Assembly: GCA_029551395.1 (NCBI GenBank)
Contig: JAKPFN010000034.1
Coordinates: forward strand, 19,766-83,765
Source of the DNA: Armatimonadota bacterium
Lineage (GTDB): Bacteria > Armatimonadota > UBA5829 > DTLH01
Direction of reading: 5' to 3'
DNA: 64,000 nt
The notes under the pieces are model-generated. The model searched no databases, was not told the origin of the DNA, and saw only the letters and a list, made by a program, of their open reading frames with translations. Positions 40,140 to 47,799 of the stretch are shown piece after piece (the first letter of the stretch is position 1; each line of letters starts with the position of its first letter). The position numbers and the translations under genes are program-made.

Positions 40140-40395
40140 TACTTGGGAGGGATTTGCAATTCCTCCCGGACAGATAGCTGAAGGATGTATGATCCCGAAT
40201 AATCATCTAAAGCATCAATGATCGGGATTGTAAATCCCTAATCCACTATTCCGGGCTAAATTGCAAATTTAGCCCGAGTATTGATCCGCTATTCCGGGCT
40301 AAATTGCAAATTTAGCCCGAGTATTGGTGTGGCCAGAGTATGGGTGTGGCCAGAGTATTGGCCCGAGTTTAGTGGTGTGGGCCCAAGTGTGAAGA
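40140..40395. repeat. array of triloop hairpins and short tandem repeats
   Basis: Four palindromes with three-base loops occur in 190 bases. The first is GGGAGG-GATT-TGC-AATT-CCTCCC (from 40146); the second GGGATT-GTA-AATCCC (40224-40238). The last two are copies of GGGCTAAATT-GCA-AATTTAGCCC inside a 43-bp direct repeat (40241-40283 and 40284-40326). A 17-18-bp tandem repeat (GTGTGGCCAGAGTAT.., two copies) follows. The region lies between the envC-like gene and smpB, both on the minus strand. Confidence 0.85.
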
Positions 40396-40415
40396 TAGCT
40401 GTGTATTCACTCCGC

Positions 40416-41573
40416 TTACAACGGATTTACCGGTTTGCCATTGACACGCTTCTCAAAGTGGCAGTGAGAGCCAGTGCTGTAGCCAGTGCTTCCTGCTTTT
40501 GCAATAGTCTGGCCTTTTGAAACTTTCTGCCCTACCCTGACAAGAAGTTTGGAGTTATGGCCGTAGAGCGTAGAGATTCCGCCGCCATGGTCGATGATGA
40601 CTGCATAACCATAAGCTCCCATCCATCCAGCCCCAATAACTTCCCCAGCAGCAGCAGCTTTTATTGGGGTACCTGTTGGGCAGGCAATATCTACACCAGT
40701 GTGCAAGGAACGAACGTGTGTAATTGGATGGACTCTGTATCCGAAACGAGAAGTAATACGCCCACTGACAGGCATTGATAATCCACCAGAGAAGGTCTGG
40801 TTATAACTGTTACTGCTTCTTCTTGACTGCTGATACTGGAGAATTTTCGACTCAATTCGTTCAGATTCCGCAGCCAACTCATCCAGCATACCTTCGAGGA
40901 GTTCTCTGTCTTGCTCAATTGCCTGGAGTTCAGCATATTTCTGTGCAGCCAAGTCTGCAACACCGTCACGGTCTCTAACAAGCTGATCCTGGATTTTGAC
41001 AAGTCTGAGTTCTTCGGCAGCCTGTACTTTTTTGTCACGCTCTATCTGTTCCCGGTCTTTTTTAATCTCTTCAATCAGCTCTACATCGCTGGACACTATC
41101 TCTTTTACATAATAACTGCGGGAAAGGAAAGTGCGCATGTTCTCAGAACCGAGAAGCACTTCCAGATAGCCGATATCCTGTCCTTCATAGATATCAGCTA
41201 GGCGTTCAGAGAGTAGATTAGCACGGCGGTCCAGTTTTCGCTGTGTTCTGGCAAGTCGGGCATCAATTATCCTAAGCTTCTCCCGAACACGTTGAATCTC
41301 CATCTTGTTCCTGGATACACGTCTTTGGGCATCTTCAAGTCTTCGCTGCGTTGCATTCAATTGGGCTGCAACACTTCTTTTCTCGGACTTTGCCTTTCTG
41401 AGTTTAGCCTGAACTCCTTTTATTCGATAGTTAACATCCTTAAGTTGGCGTGATAGAGTGGGTTTACTGGTACCTTTAGCGCCGCTAACAAACGTAGCAG
41501 GTAATGATGCTAACAAAACTGCCGTTATTAACGAGAGAACAAGCCCTGCGCGTAATCGAAGTACTCGAGCCAC
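40416..41573 (-). CDS. EnvC-like murein hydrolase activator, LytM/M23 domain
   Basis: A 385-residue exported protein with GTG start and GGAGG six bases upstream. It has a signal peptide (about 1-31) and a long coiled coil (about 40-255, Lys/Arg/Glu rich, as in EnvC/PcsB). A C-terminal LytM domain (about 270-385) follows. Unlike EnvC of E. coli, the zinc ligands appear complete (HTGVDIACP with H and D; HCHFEKR with HxH), so it may be a catalytic endopeptidase. It lies 18 bases downstream of ftsX, matching the known partnership in which FtsEX controls a coiled-coil hydrolase or activator at the septum. Confidence 0.9.
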   Translation of the reverse strand: MARVLRLRAGLVLSLITAVLLASLPATFVSGAKGTSKPTLSRQLKDVNYRIKGVQAKLRKAKSEKRSVAAQLNATQRRLEDAQRRVSRNKMEIQRVREKLRIIDARLARTQRKLDRRANLLSERLADIYEGQDIGYLEVLLGSENMRTFLSRSYYVKEIVSSDVELIEEIKKDREQIERDKKVQAAEELRLVKIQDQLVRDRDGVADLAAQKYAELQAIEQDRELLEGMLDELAAESERIESKILQYQQSRRSSNSYNQTFSGGLSMPVSGRITSRFGYRVHPITHVRSLHTGVDIACPTGTPIKAAAAGEVIGAGWMGAYGYAVIIDHGGGISTLYGHNSKLLVRVGQKVSKGQTIAKAGSTGYSTGSHCHFEKRVNGKPVNPL

Positions 41574-41591
41574 AGTAAACCTCCGGAAGTG

Positions 41592-42476
41592 TTAGACTTT
41601 CAGGAACCGCCTGATTGAAATAAAACTACCAAGAGCGCCAATTGCAGCGCCGCCAAGTACAAGTAAAGCGATAAATTGAGTATGGCTAACACCGCTGGAA
41701 ACATCTCTCAGTGTTGGAGGAAGCATTCTGACTACTAAACCTGCTACATACTCCAAACTGACCGCGACCAAACCAACAGCAATCACAGCTCCTAAAGCAC
41801 CTAAAATGATTCCTTCCAGCACCAGAGGTATCCTGATAAACCAGTTGGTAGCGCCAACGAGCTGCATGATCCTGATCTCATGCCGTCTGGCAAATAATGT
41901 AAGCCTGATAGCATTACTGATAATGAACACTGTGGTAAGACACAAGACTACAGATGCAGCAAATCCAAGCAGTTTGACCAGATCTGCAACTGCCCTCACA
42001 ACTCGATAGTCTTCTCGAGCGTCAGCTACGCGCTTAACACCCGGGATTTCTCTTATCTGCTGTGCCAGAGCAGCGGTTTTTCTTGGGTCTTTCGACTCAA
42101 TATGCAGAGCATAGGGCAGCGGATTGTCCGTCACTCCGCCAAGGTCGATTTTCGTATTCATTTTGCGCTTGAACTCTGCCCATTCCTTATCGCGAGACAA
42201 AAGTTCTACATTTTTAGTAAGAGGAAGTTTGGCAATGGTATCACGGACTTTTTCCGCATCTTCCTGGCTTGCTTCTCTTGGGAGAAAGGCAGCTACCTCA
42301 AATCCTGCCAACTGCCGTTCCACAAACCTGTGGCTGCCCAGAACCAGCAGCAGGAACACGCCAAGTATAGCCAGAGACAGTGCCACAGTAGACACTGCTG
42401 CTACAGCCATAATGCCGTTTCGCCAGATGCCTATAAATGCTTCCTGTATCAGATATTCAAGATTCCGTAATTTCAC
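41592..42476 (-). CDS. ftsX: cell division protein FtsX
   Basis: A 294-residue membrane subunit of the FtsEX complex that transmits ATP-driven conformational signals to periplasmic murein hydrolases. It has a first helix (AAVSTVALSLAILGVFLLLV), a periplasmic extracellular loop (about 60-165) with FLPREASQEDAEKV, then three helices in the FtsX permease fold (RRHEIRIMQLVGATNWFIRIP motif). GTG 42476 is chosen because the ftsE stop overlaps it by 20 bases and the encoded KLRNLEYLIQEAF start is typical. The longer frame up to 42560 is the ftsE region. Confidence 0.92.
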   Translation of the reverse strand: MKLRNLEYLIQEAFIGIWRNGIMAVAAVSTVALSLAILGVFLLLVLGSHRFVERQLAGFEVAAFLPREASQEDAEKVRDTIAKLPLTKNVELLSRDKEWAEFKRKMNTKIDLGGVTDNPLPYALHIESKDPRKTAALAQQIREIPGVKRVADAREDYRVVRAVADLVKLLGFAASVVLCLTTVFIISNAIRLTLFARRHEIRIMQLVGATNWFIRIPLVLEGIILGALGAVIAVGLVAVSLEYVAGLVVRMLPPTLRDVSSGVSHTQFIALLVLGGAAIGALGSFISIRRFLKV

Positions 42477-43182
42477 TCTTGCACATACTTTCTGATTCAG
42501 GTGTACTGCTGTAAGTGCCCCTGTTTTCATCACGGACAATCTTGCCGCAATCCAGGGCAATAACCCGCCGCATAAGCCGGTCTACTACCTGGTTATCGTG
42601 AGTAGCTACGAGGATTGTAGTGCCTCGGGCGTTGATTCTGGTAAGAATTTGCATAATTCCCCAGGATGTGTCTGGGTCGAGATTACCTGTTGGTTCATCA
42701 GCCACCAGGATAGGCGGATTGTTGACAAGTGCGCGAGCTATGGCAGCCCTTTGCTGCTCACCACCCGATAACTCCGCTGGAAAGGAATCGCACCTGTGCA
42801 TCAATCCTACGAGGTCCAGAGCTTCAGATATCCGCTTCCTCATCTCTCTTCGAGGTACGGATGTAACTCTAAGTACAAATGCAAGATTTTCCCACACAGT
42901 TTTCTGAGGAAGGAGCTTAAAGTCCTGGAACACAACGCCCAGCCGCCGTCTTAAAAAAGGAACTGCATTCTGAGGCAGCGTAGTAATATCCTGTCCTGCG
43001 ATGAATACTTTTCCCTCTGTTGGGGAAAGCTCACGATACAGCAGTTTAAGAAGAGTGGATTTGCCACTACCGCTGGTGCCAACAAGGAATGCAAAATCCC
43101 CGCGTCCCACACGGAGGTCCACATGTGATAACGCCTGTACGCCGTTTGGATAGACCAAAGATACGTCGCATAACTCTATCAT
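42457..43182 (-). CDS. ftsE: cell division ATP-binding protein FtsE
   Basis: A 241-residue ABC ATPase of the FtsEX complex. It has Walker A GTSGSGKSTLLKLLY, signature SGGEQQRAAIARAL, Walker B ILVADEPTGNLDPDTS and the switch His ILVATHD. The N-terminal FxxVSLxYPNGVQAL pattern is typical of FtsE. A C-terminal extension of about 20 residues overlaps ftsX. The ATG is preceded by AGGGGAA. It is first gene of the ftsE-ftsX-envC-like unit, with its own promoter in the intergenic region shared with lptF. Confidence 0.95.
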   Translation of the reverse strand: MIELCDVSLVYPNGVQALSHVDLRVGRGDFAFLVGTSGSGKSTLLKLLYRELSPTEGKVFIAGQDITTLPQNAVPFLRRRLGVVFQDFKLLPQKTVWENLAFVLRVTSVPRREMRKRISEALDLVGLMHRCDSFPAELSGGEQQRAAIARALVNNPPILVADEPTGNLDPDTSWGIMQILTRINARGTTILVATHDNQVVDRLMRRVIALDCGKIVRDENRGTYSSTPESESMCKSEITES

Positions 43183-43254
43183 CGGGCAAAGATTCCCCTG
43201 CGGCTTTAATAAATTAAGCCGCGTTGAAAAAATGCTGCGTTAACTACTAACGCT

Positions 43255-43289
43255 CAGGTAATTATACCTGAACTGTGAACCTAACGCAA
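43255..43289 (-). promoter_or_regulatory. ftsE promoter overlapped by a palindrome
   Basis: On the minus strand, TTGCGT (43289-43284), a 17-base spacer and TATAAT (43266-43261). The -10 box lies inside the perfect inverted repeat CAGGTA-ATTA-TACCTG (43255-43270), an operator-like arrangement. Confidence 0.6.
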
Positions 43290-43358
43290 GTCAATTTGCC
43301 AACATCAGGCAAACTTTGTGAACACAACAAATCAAGCTAGCGACCAAACAGTATCAGG

Positions 43359-43387
43359 TTTACCGTGTTGTATTGACGTGATATAAT
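43359..43387 (+). promoter_or_regulatory. lptF promoter
   Basis: TTTACC (43359-43364), a 17-base spacer and consensus TATAAT (43382-43387), about 20 bases before the ATG. Confidence 0.6.
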
Positions 43388-43407
43388 CGCCTTACTGGAA
43401 TAAACAC

Positions 43408-44484
43408 ATGAGGATTCTTCATAGATATATATTAAAAGAGATGATAGTACCCACGCTGGCAGGTATGCTGGTTGTGGTTATTATGATGCTGGGGAACTTC
43501 CTCTTTTATCATGTTACATATCTTGTACGGTATGCTTCCCTACCTGATGCCGTACAACTGCTTCTACTGCAAATCCCATCATCAGCCTGGATGATCCTGC
43601 CATCAGGTGCTTTGTTTGGCTGTGCTCTTGCCGTTACACGCCTTGCGCGAGACAGCGAGTTGACTATGATGCGTATGGCTGGGATCAGTGTCCGGCGGAT
43701 ATTTATTCCTATTTTCATCGTTGGAATATTGCTCTCCGGGATTCATTACTGGGTCCAGGAGAGAGTCACCCCGTGGGCTGAGACAAAAAGCAAAGAAATA
43801 TTTAACAGAATTGCCAACCTGCCTGGGGCACCTCCAGTGAGAGCTAACGTCTTCTTTAATTCAGAGAATTACTGGTTCTATGTTCAGCAAGTTGAGAGGC
43901 ATGGTCAAAAAACGGTCCTTCGCCGGGTTATGATCTACGAATTATCGCCTACTGCCGACTACCCTCTGCTCACTACTGCTGAGACAGCGGTCCAGGAAGG
44001 TAATATCTGGGTCCTGCACAATGGAACGACTCGAAAAACCGGTCCGGATGGCTTTACTGAGTATGAAGCAAAGTTCAAAACGGCAAAACTTGACCTCAGG
44101 AGGACAGTGGCTGGGCTTTGGGAAGGTCAAAAGACTACAGAGGAGATGACAGCGTCTGAATTGGGTAAGCAGTTGAAGACATTTGGATCGATGAACAGCC
44201 AAATATCAGATAACTGGCGAACTAATTATCACTTTAAGCTGTCTATTCCGCTATCGAGCTTCCTGATCATGTTGTGTGTTGCGCCGCTGTGTTTGAGATT
44301 CGGACGAACTGGCGGTTTTATGGGTGTTCTGATTGGAATACTCGTGTTAGCCGTATACTGGAATATCATCGTGTTTGGAAAGGTGCTTGGTACTGAAGGT
44401 ATACTTCCACCAACCATTGCAGGATGGTCAGAAGTGATAGTGCTCTTTACTGCAGGTATCATCCTGATGTGGAAGGCGGAATAA
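43408..44484 (+). CDS. LptF/LptG family LPS export permease
   Basis: A 358-residue inner-membrane component of the Lpt machine that extracts LPS and passes it to the periplasmic bridge. It has three N-terminal membrane helices (IVPTLAGMLVVVIMMLGNFL, WMILPSGALFGCALAVTRLA, IPIFIVGILLSGIHYWVQER). A periplasmic beta-jelly-roll (about 115-265) and three C-terminal helices ending at WKAE follow. The motif ARDSELTMMRMAGIS is the coupling segment of YjgP/YjgQ proteins. Whether it is LptF or LptG cannot be told; only one paralogue is present here. It precedes the LptD-like gene. Confidence 0.9.
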   Translation: MRILHRYILKEMIVPTLAGMLVVVIMMLGNFLFYHVTYLVRYASLPDAVQLLLLQIPSSAWMILPSGALFGCALAVTRLARDSELTMMRMAGISVRRIFIPIFIVGILLSGIHYWVQERVTPWAETKSKEIFNRIANLPGAPPVRANVFFNSENYWFYVQQVERHGQKTVLRRVMIYELSPTADYPLLTTAETAVQEGNIWVLHNGTTRKTGPDGFTEYEAKFKTAKLDLRRTVAGLWEGQKTTEEMTASELGKQLKTFGSMNSQISDNWRTNYHFKLSIPLSSFLIMLCVAPLCLRFGRTGGFMGVLIGILVLAVYWNIIVFGKVLGTEGILPPTIAGWSEVIVLFTAGIILMWKAE

Positions 44485-44566
44485 TGGTTCCAAGTGCGTG
44501 TAATAGGACATGAAGAGCAGGTCTTGTCATTTGCATGGGTGCTGCAGGTATTCAACTTCGTACCGC

Positions 44567-47005
44567 ATGATGCTTGCTACTTGTTCTGTATTAACCAAAG
44601 GATTGATTCTTTGGTTAGCTTTCATTGTCTTTTTACTCCCGGTATATTCACAGGACACACAAGAGATTACGGAACCGCCACAGGCACCTGAAGCTGAGAC
44701 TACTCCTACAGTCCCGCCGCCTGGAGAGACAGTCAGTATACCTGGTCAGCCAGGCGAAACTCCTCATGCGCCTTCCGAACCTCCAACAGATTATGAACCA
44801 ACACCTGGACCTACTGTAGATATCACAGGCGGCGTTACTGTTCCAATCGATGAGAATACTCTCCAGTTGAATGCTGATTTCTGGAGGGCAGATTTTGAGG
44901 AAAGTGAAGCTGTTCTAATAGTTGCTCGTGGAAATGTACAGGCTAGATACCGTAATTTCACTGTAACAAGCGACCAAGCCCGTGCAGACCTGCGAACCAG
45001 GATAGCAGAGTTCAGAGATAATGTTGTTCTGGAAGTTGACGGCGTCCAAGCTACCGGTGCTGCGTTGGTAATCAATCTGGATACGCGCGAATGGCAATTC
45101 GACACGGCATACAGCGAAATCCAGCCTCAGATATTTCCAGAGCTTTTAAGAGCGCCTGTTTTTCTTTCAGGCGGATCAGTTTCTGGCGAAGAAGATGATA
45201 TTTTCAGGGTAGTTGAAGGCGGATTCACTACTTGCAATTTGGAAGATCCGCATTATTTCGTCAGTACAGGTATAGTCACATTATGGCCGGAAAGGAAGCT
45301 CATAGCCCGTGATGCGACATTTTTCGCACTTGGAAGGCGTATTTTCAGGATTCCAAGGCTTGCTATACCTCTTAGTCAGTTAAGAGAACGGCAGAACCTG
45401 ACACCAAGAGTTGGACAAACTCAGGAAGAAGGCTTTTTCCTTAAAGCAGCTTACTCATACGCTGCAACACTTCGGCATTCCGGCAATGCAAAGCTTGATC
45501 TGATGACCAGAAAAGGCATTGGCATCGGACTTGAAGATAATTACAATATAAACTGGGGGCTTGGCAACCTTTTTCTTTATTATCTAGCTGACCGCAACCG
45601 CAACCTTAATACCTTGACCGGTAGATGGAACCACAGTTATAACATAGGCACAATCTCAGCCAATATAACGTCTGATTACAGGTCAAACAGCTTCCTATAT
45701 GCGCCAGAAACTTCGACATGGGCCAATGAACTACGTCTTTCAAGGAATAGAGAAGCTGCAGCTACTAATCTAAGCGTCCGGCAATCGACCGACCACGGCT
45801 TTGGCACGTTCTCTATATTGACTTCGAGCTTGCAGCACTCTCAATCATTTGGACAGAATAGTTCAGCTAATGTTAACCTGGAATTTTTCAGTTCAGAATC
45901 ACCGCTTACAGTAGGAGATCAGACAGTTAACGGGATCAATTCCCAACTGGTAACGCAGTTGGATTATTCCCGTAGAGATGAACGTTTTGACTGGAACTTG
46001 AGGATAAACAAGATCAATGATCTCTCAAATGAAGCGTTCATAAGCCAGGCAGGCACTAGATTTGCTGGGATAGAGCGGCTCCCCGAACTGGAACTGACAA
46101 CAACAAGTGAGCGGCTTAACAACAGGACTTTGTTTGGAGTGCCGTTAAGGTTAAATCTGGCTGTAGGGCAGTATCGGGAGAACTTCGGCAGGACTGAGAC
46201 TGAGCGTTTAGTAGCAGATATCGATATGCCTAGCCGCGTATTCAGGTTAAATGATAAACTAAACCTGACTACAGGTGCAGGATTCAGGCAATATCTTTAC
46301 GGTAACAATACTGCCCAATTTTCGCTAGACGGCATTGCTGACCTGTCTTACAGGCTTGGGAACAACTCGAGTGCTTCGCTCTCTTACAGGTTCCTCCGGC
46401 CAAGAGGATTCACTCCGTTCAGTTTTGATTTTATCGGAAACTATAATATCATCAACGCCAGACTGAATGTTCAAGAGTCGCCTAAACTGAGATTCAGCTT
46501 GTTTACCGGATATGATTTTGAGCGAGACCAATCTCCCTGGCAGGACATTTCAACACGTATCGCATACACGCCATCGGACAGGTATTTGATATATGCATCT
46601 ACGGGATATAATTTGAACCAATCTGAATGGCGACCTCTAATCAACCAGTTCAGGGTGCGGCTGCCAAACGATTTCAGGCTGGATATCGGGTCGAGATATG
46701 ATATCGAGAGAGGAAGGTTCGCCAGTATAAAGACACAGCTAGATGTGCCTATCAGCGATAAGTGGCGAATACGAGCAAATACCGGCTACAACGGCTTTAC
46801 TCACGACTTTGACTATACGAACATTCAGATCGTGAGAGATCTTCACTGCTGGGAGCTTGCATTGACATACGTAGACCAGCAGGGATTCTGGGATGAAAAG
46901 GGAATAAGGCTGAACCTGCGGATCAAGGCGTTCCCAATATTCGACAGCTTTGGAGTAGGTCAGTTTGGACAGGCACTAGATACAAGTGTGGGAGAAGTGT
47001 TGTAG
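44567..47005 (+). CDS. lptD: LptD/OstA-like outer-membrane LPS assembly protein
   Basis: About 812 residues. The start is placed at ATG 44567 (or 44570), which yields a normal signal peptide (LILWLAFIVFLLPVYS); the frame is open from 44510 but without supporting features. A Pro/Glu/Thr-rich linker (about 30-85) is followed by an OstA/LptA-type beta domain (NADFWRADFEESEAVLIVARGN..) and a long beta-barrel region rich in alternating aromatic/polar strands. The C-terminal strand is not clearly a Phe-ended BAM signal. It is co-directional with the LptF/G permease 80 bases upstream. It is strong evidence that the cell is diderm. Confidence 0.85.
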   Translation: MMLATCSVLTKGLILWLAFIVFLLPVYSQDTQEITEPPQAPEAETTPTVPPPGETVSIPGQPGETPHAPSEPPTDYEPTPGPTVDITGGVTVPIDENTLQLNADFWRADFEESEAVLIVARGNVQARYRNFTVTSDQARADLRTRIAEFRDNVVLEVDGVQATGAALVINLDTREWQFDTAYSEIQPQIFPELLRAPVFLSGGSVSGEEDDIFRVVEGGFTTCNLEDPHYFVSTGIVTLWPERKLIARDATFFALGRRIFRIPRLAIPLSQLRERQNLTPRVGQTQEEGFFLKAAYSYAATLRHSGNAKLDLMTRKGIGIGLEDNYNINWGLGNLFLYYLADRNRNLNTLTGRWNHSYNIGTISANITSDYRSNSFLYAPETSTWANELRLSRNREAAATNLSVRQSTDHGFGTFSILTSSLQHSQSFGQNSSANVNLEFFSSESPLTVGDQTVNGINSQLVTQLDYSRRDERFDWNLRINKINDLSNEAFISQAGTRFAGIERLPELELTTTSERLNNRTLFGVPLRLNLAVGQYRENFGRTETERLVADIDMPSRVFRLNDKLNLTTGAGFRQYLYGNNTAQFSLDGIADLSYRLGNNSSASLSYRFLRPRGFTPFSFDFIGNYNIINARLNVQESPKLRFSLFTGYDFERDQSPWQDISTRIAYTPSDRYLIYASTGYNLNQSEWRPLINQFRVRLPNDFRLDIGSRYDIERGRFASIKTQLDVPISDKWRIRANTGYNGFTHDFDYTNIQIVRDLHCWELALTYVDQQGFWDEKGIRLNLRIKAFPIFDSFGVGQFGQALDTSVGEVL

Positions 47006-47009
47006 GTAA

Positions 47010-47139
47010 CGGAAATTGCGGTAATGGTAACTCCGCTGGCGGCCGCCTTCACACACCGCTCAGCATCTCGCCAAGCAACCGGTTCCGACGGCCGCCCGCC
47101 GGGGTCAGTTGGGCCTCACCCCTTTCTAACCAGACACCG
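47010..47139. other. GC-rich structured non-coding segment downstream of lptD
   Basis: No credible ORF on either strand. On the minus strand GCGGCCG (47092-47086 region) pairs with CGGCCGC (47046-47040 region), enclosing ACC..GCT / AGC..GGT pairings. GGGGT/ACCCC forms another hairpin at about 47101-47122, which on the plus strand is followed by TTTC and may terminate lptD. I do not recognise an RNA family. Confidence 0.45.
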
Positions 47140-47178
47140 GCAGGCAAAATATAAACCCATCCGCTACCTTCGGATGGG
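47140..47178 (-). terminator. intrinsic terminator of the riboswitch transcript
   Basis: On the minus strand, CCCATCCG-AAGGTAG-CGGATGGG is a perfect 8-bp stem followed by TTTATATTTT. It lies directly after the second aptamer. Confidence 0.85.
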
Positions 47179-47189
47179 CCGAACAGTTC

Positions 47190-47290
47190 GCTCGATCCTT
47201 CGGCAGCCAGGCTATCATAGCTGCACAAATGCAGCCGTAGACCCTAGGCATTGCGTCCCCCGATTTCCCGAGGTTTGCCTTTGTCGGTGT
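47190..47290 (-). promoter_or_regulatory. c-di-GMP-I (GEMM-I) riboswitch-like aptamer 2
   Basis: Minus strand: AAGGCAAACC (47280-47271), a short stem closed by a GAAA tetraloop, then GGGGACGCAATGCC. A variable stem follows, ending in ATAGCCTGGCTGCCG (47216-47202). These are the conserved blocks of the c-di-GMP-I riboswitch (GGCAAACC, GAAA, GACGCAAAGCC, tAGCcgGGcTgCC). One conserved A is T (GCAATGCC instead of GCAAAGCC). The terminator follows at 47178. Confidence 0.8.
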
Positions 47291-47293
47291 CTC

Positions 47294-47443
47294 GTGCGTC
47301 TGTGGGCTTCGGCGGCCAGGCTACCATCCGGTCCGGCGCCCATTATTCAACTCTCGGTCAAGAGCTCAATATTGAGCGCTGGCCCGATTAGGCCCTTTAG
47401 CTTTGCGCCCCCGCCTTTCGACGGGTTTGCCTTTATCGCGCAC
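47294..47443 (-). promoter_or_regulatory. c-di-GMP-I (GEMM-I) riboswitch-like aptamer 1
   Basis: Minus strand: P1 GTGCG (47443-47439) pairs with CGCAC (47298-47294). Inside are AAAGGCAAACC (47434-47424), a stem with GAAA tetraloop, GGGGGCGCAAAGC, AGGGCCTAA, a variable stem of about 50 bases and GGTAGCCTGGCCGCC (47325-47311). It matches the c-di-GMP-I consensus in order and spacing. It is in tandem with aptamer 2, four bases away. A -10-like TATAAT occurs upstream on this strand at about 47500. Confidence 0.85.
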
Positions 47444-47590
47444 CATATGCGCTATTGATTTTCCCTTATTTACTTGTCTTTATTCAATTGACACTTATTA
47501 TATGCCCTAATAATTCCTTGATAACTACCAGCATAAGTACGGTAATTGCGGTTGTATTGAGACTGGAATTGAGTGGATGATCGGTTAATC

Positions 47591-47785
47591 TTACTTTTCG
47601 ACTTGCCTTACAGACTTTACCCGACGGTTAAAAGTCTCGCGGTCAAGCATTACGGCCCTATTGCATTTCAGGCACTTCAGGCCAATGTCCGCACCTGTGC
47701 GAGTGATCTCCCATTCAAATCCTCCGCATGGGTGAGGTTTTCTCATAACTGCAATATCCCCTACCCTGATCTCAATGTTAGACAT
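47591..47785 (-). CDS. DUF951 family protein
   Basis: A 64-residue protein with the family hallmarks [15 protein letters not shown] near the N-terminus, [20 protein letters not shown] with a CxxC pair, and a basic C-terminus. AGAGGAG lies five bases upstream of the ATG. DUF951 proteins are small, widely conserved in Firmicutes, Actinobacteria and Chloroflexi-like lineages, and often near translation or chromosome-partition genes; the function is not established. It follows the HAD phosphatase gene by 14 bases, so likely one transcript. Confidence 0.9.
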   Translation of the reverse strand: MSNIEIRVGDIAVMRKPHPCGGFEWEITRTGADIGLKCLKCNRAVMLDRETFNRRVKSVRQVEK

Positions 47786-47799
47786 CGATACTCCTCTGG

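Larger units (their letters stand above)
47009..47552. repeat. near-identical 14-bp direct repeats flanking a GC-rich island
   Basis: ACGGAAATTGCGGT at 47009-47022 and ACGGTAATTGCGGT at 47539-47552 differ by one base and bracket the GC-rich riboswitch-containing segment. They could be remnants of insertion or chance. Confidence 0.4.

Noticed and set aside
40241..40326. Short CRISPR-like array
   Set aside because: Only two tandem 43-bp copies, no spacers, and each unit is itself a palindrome; no cas genes are in the window.
47024..47458. A 144-codon plus-strand open frame across the GC-rich island after lptD
   Set aside because: It lies exactly over the two aptamers and the terminator on the opposite strand, has no ribosome site and no protein-like pattern; the openness follows from the GC-rich base composition.
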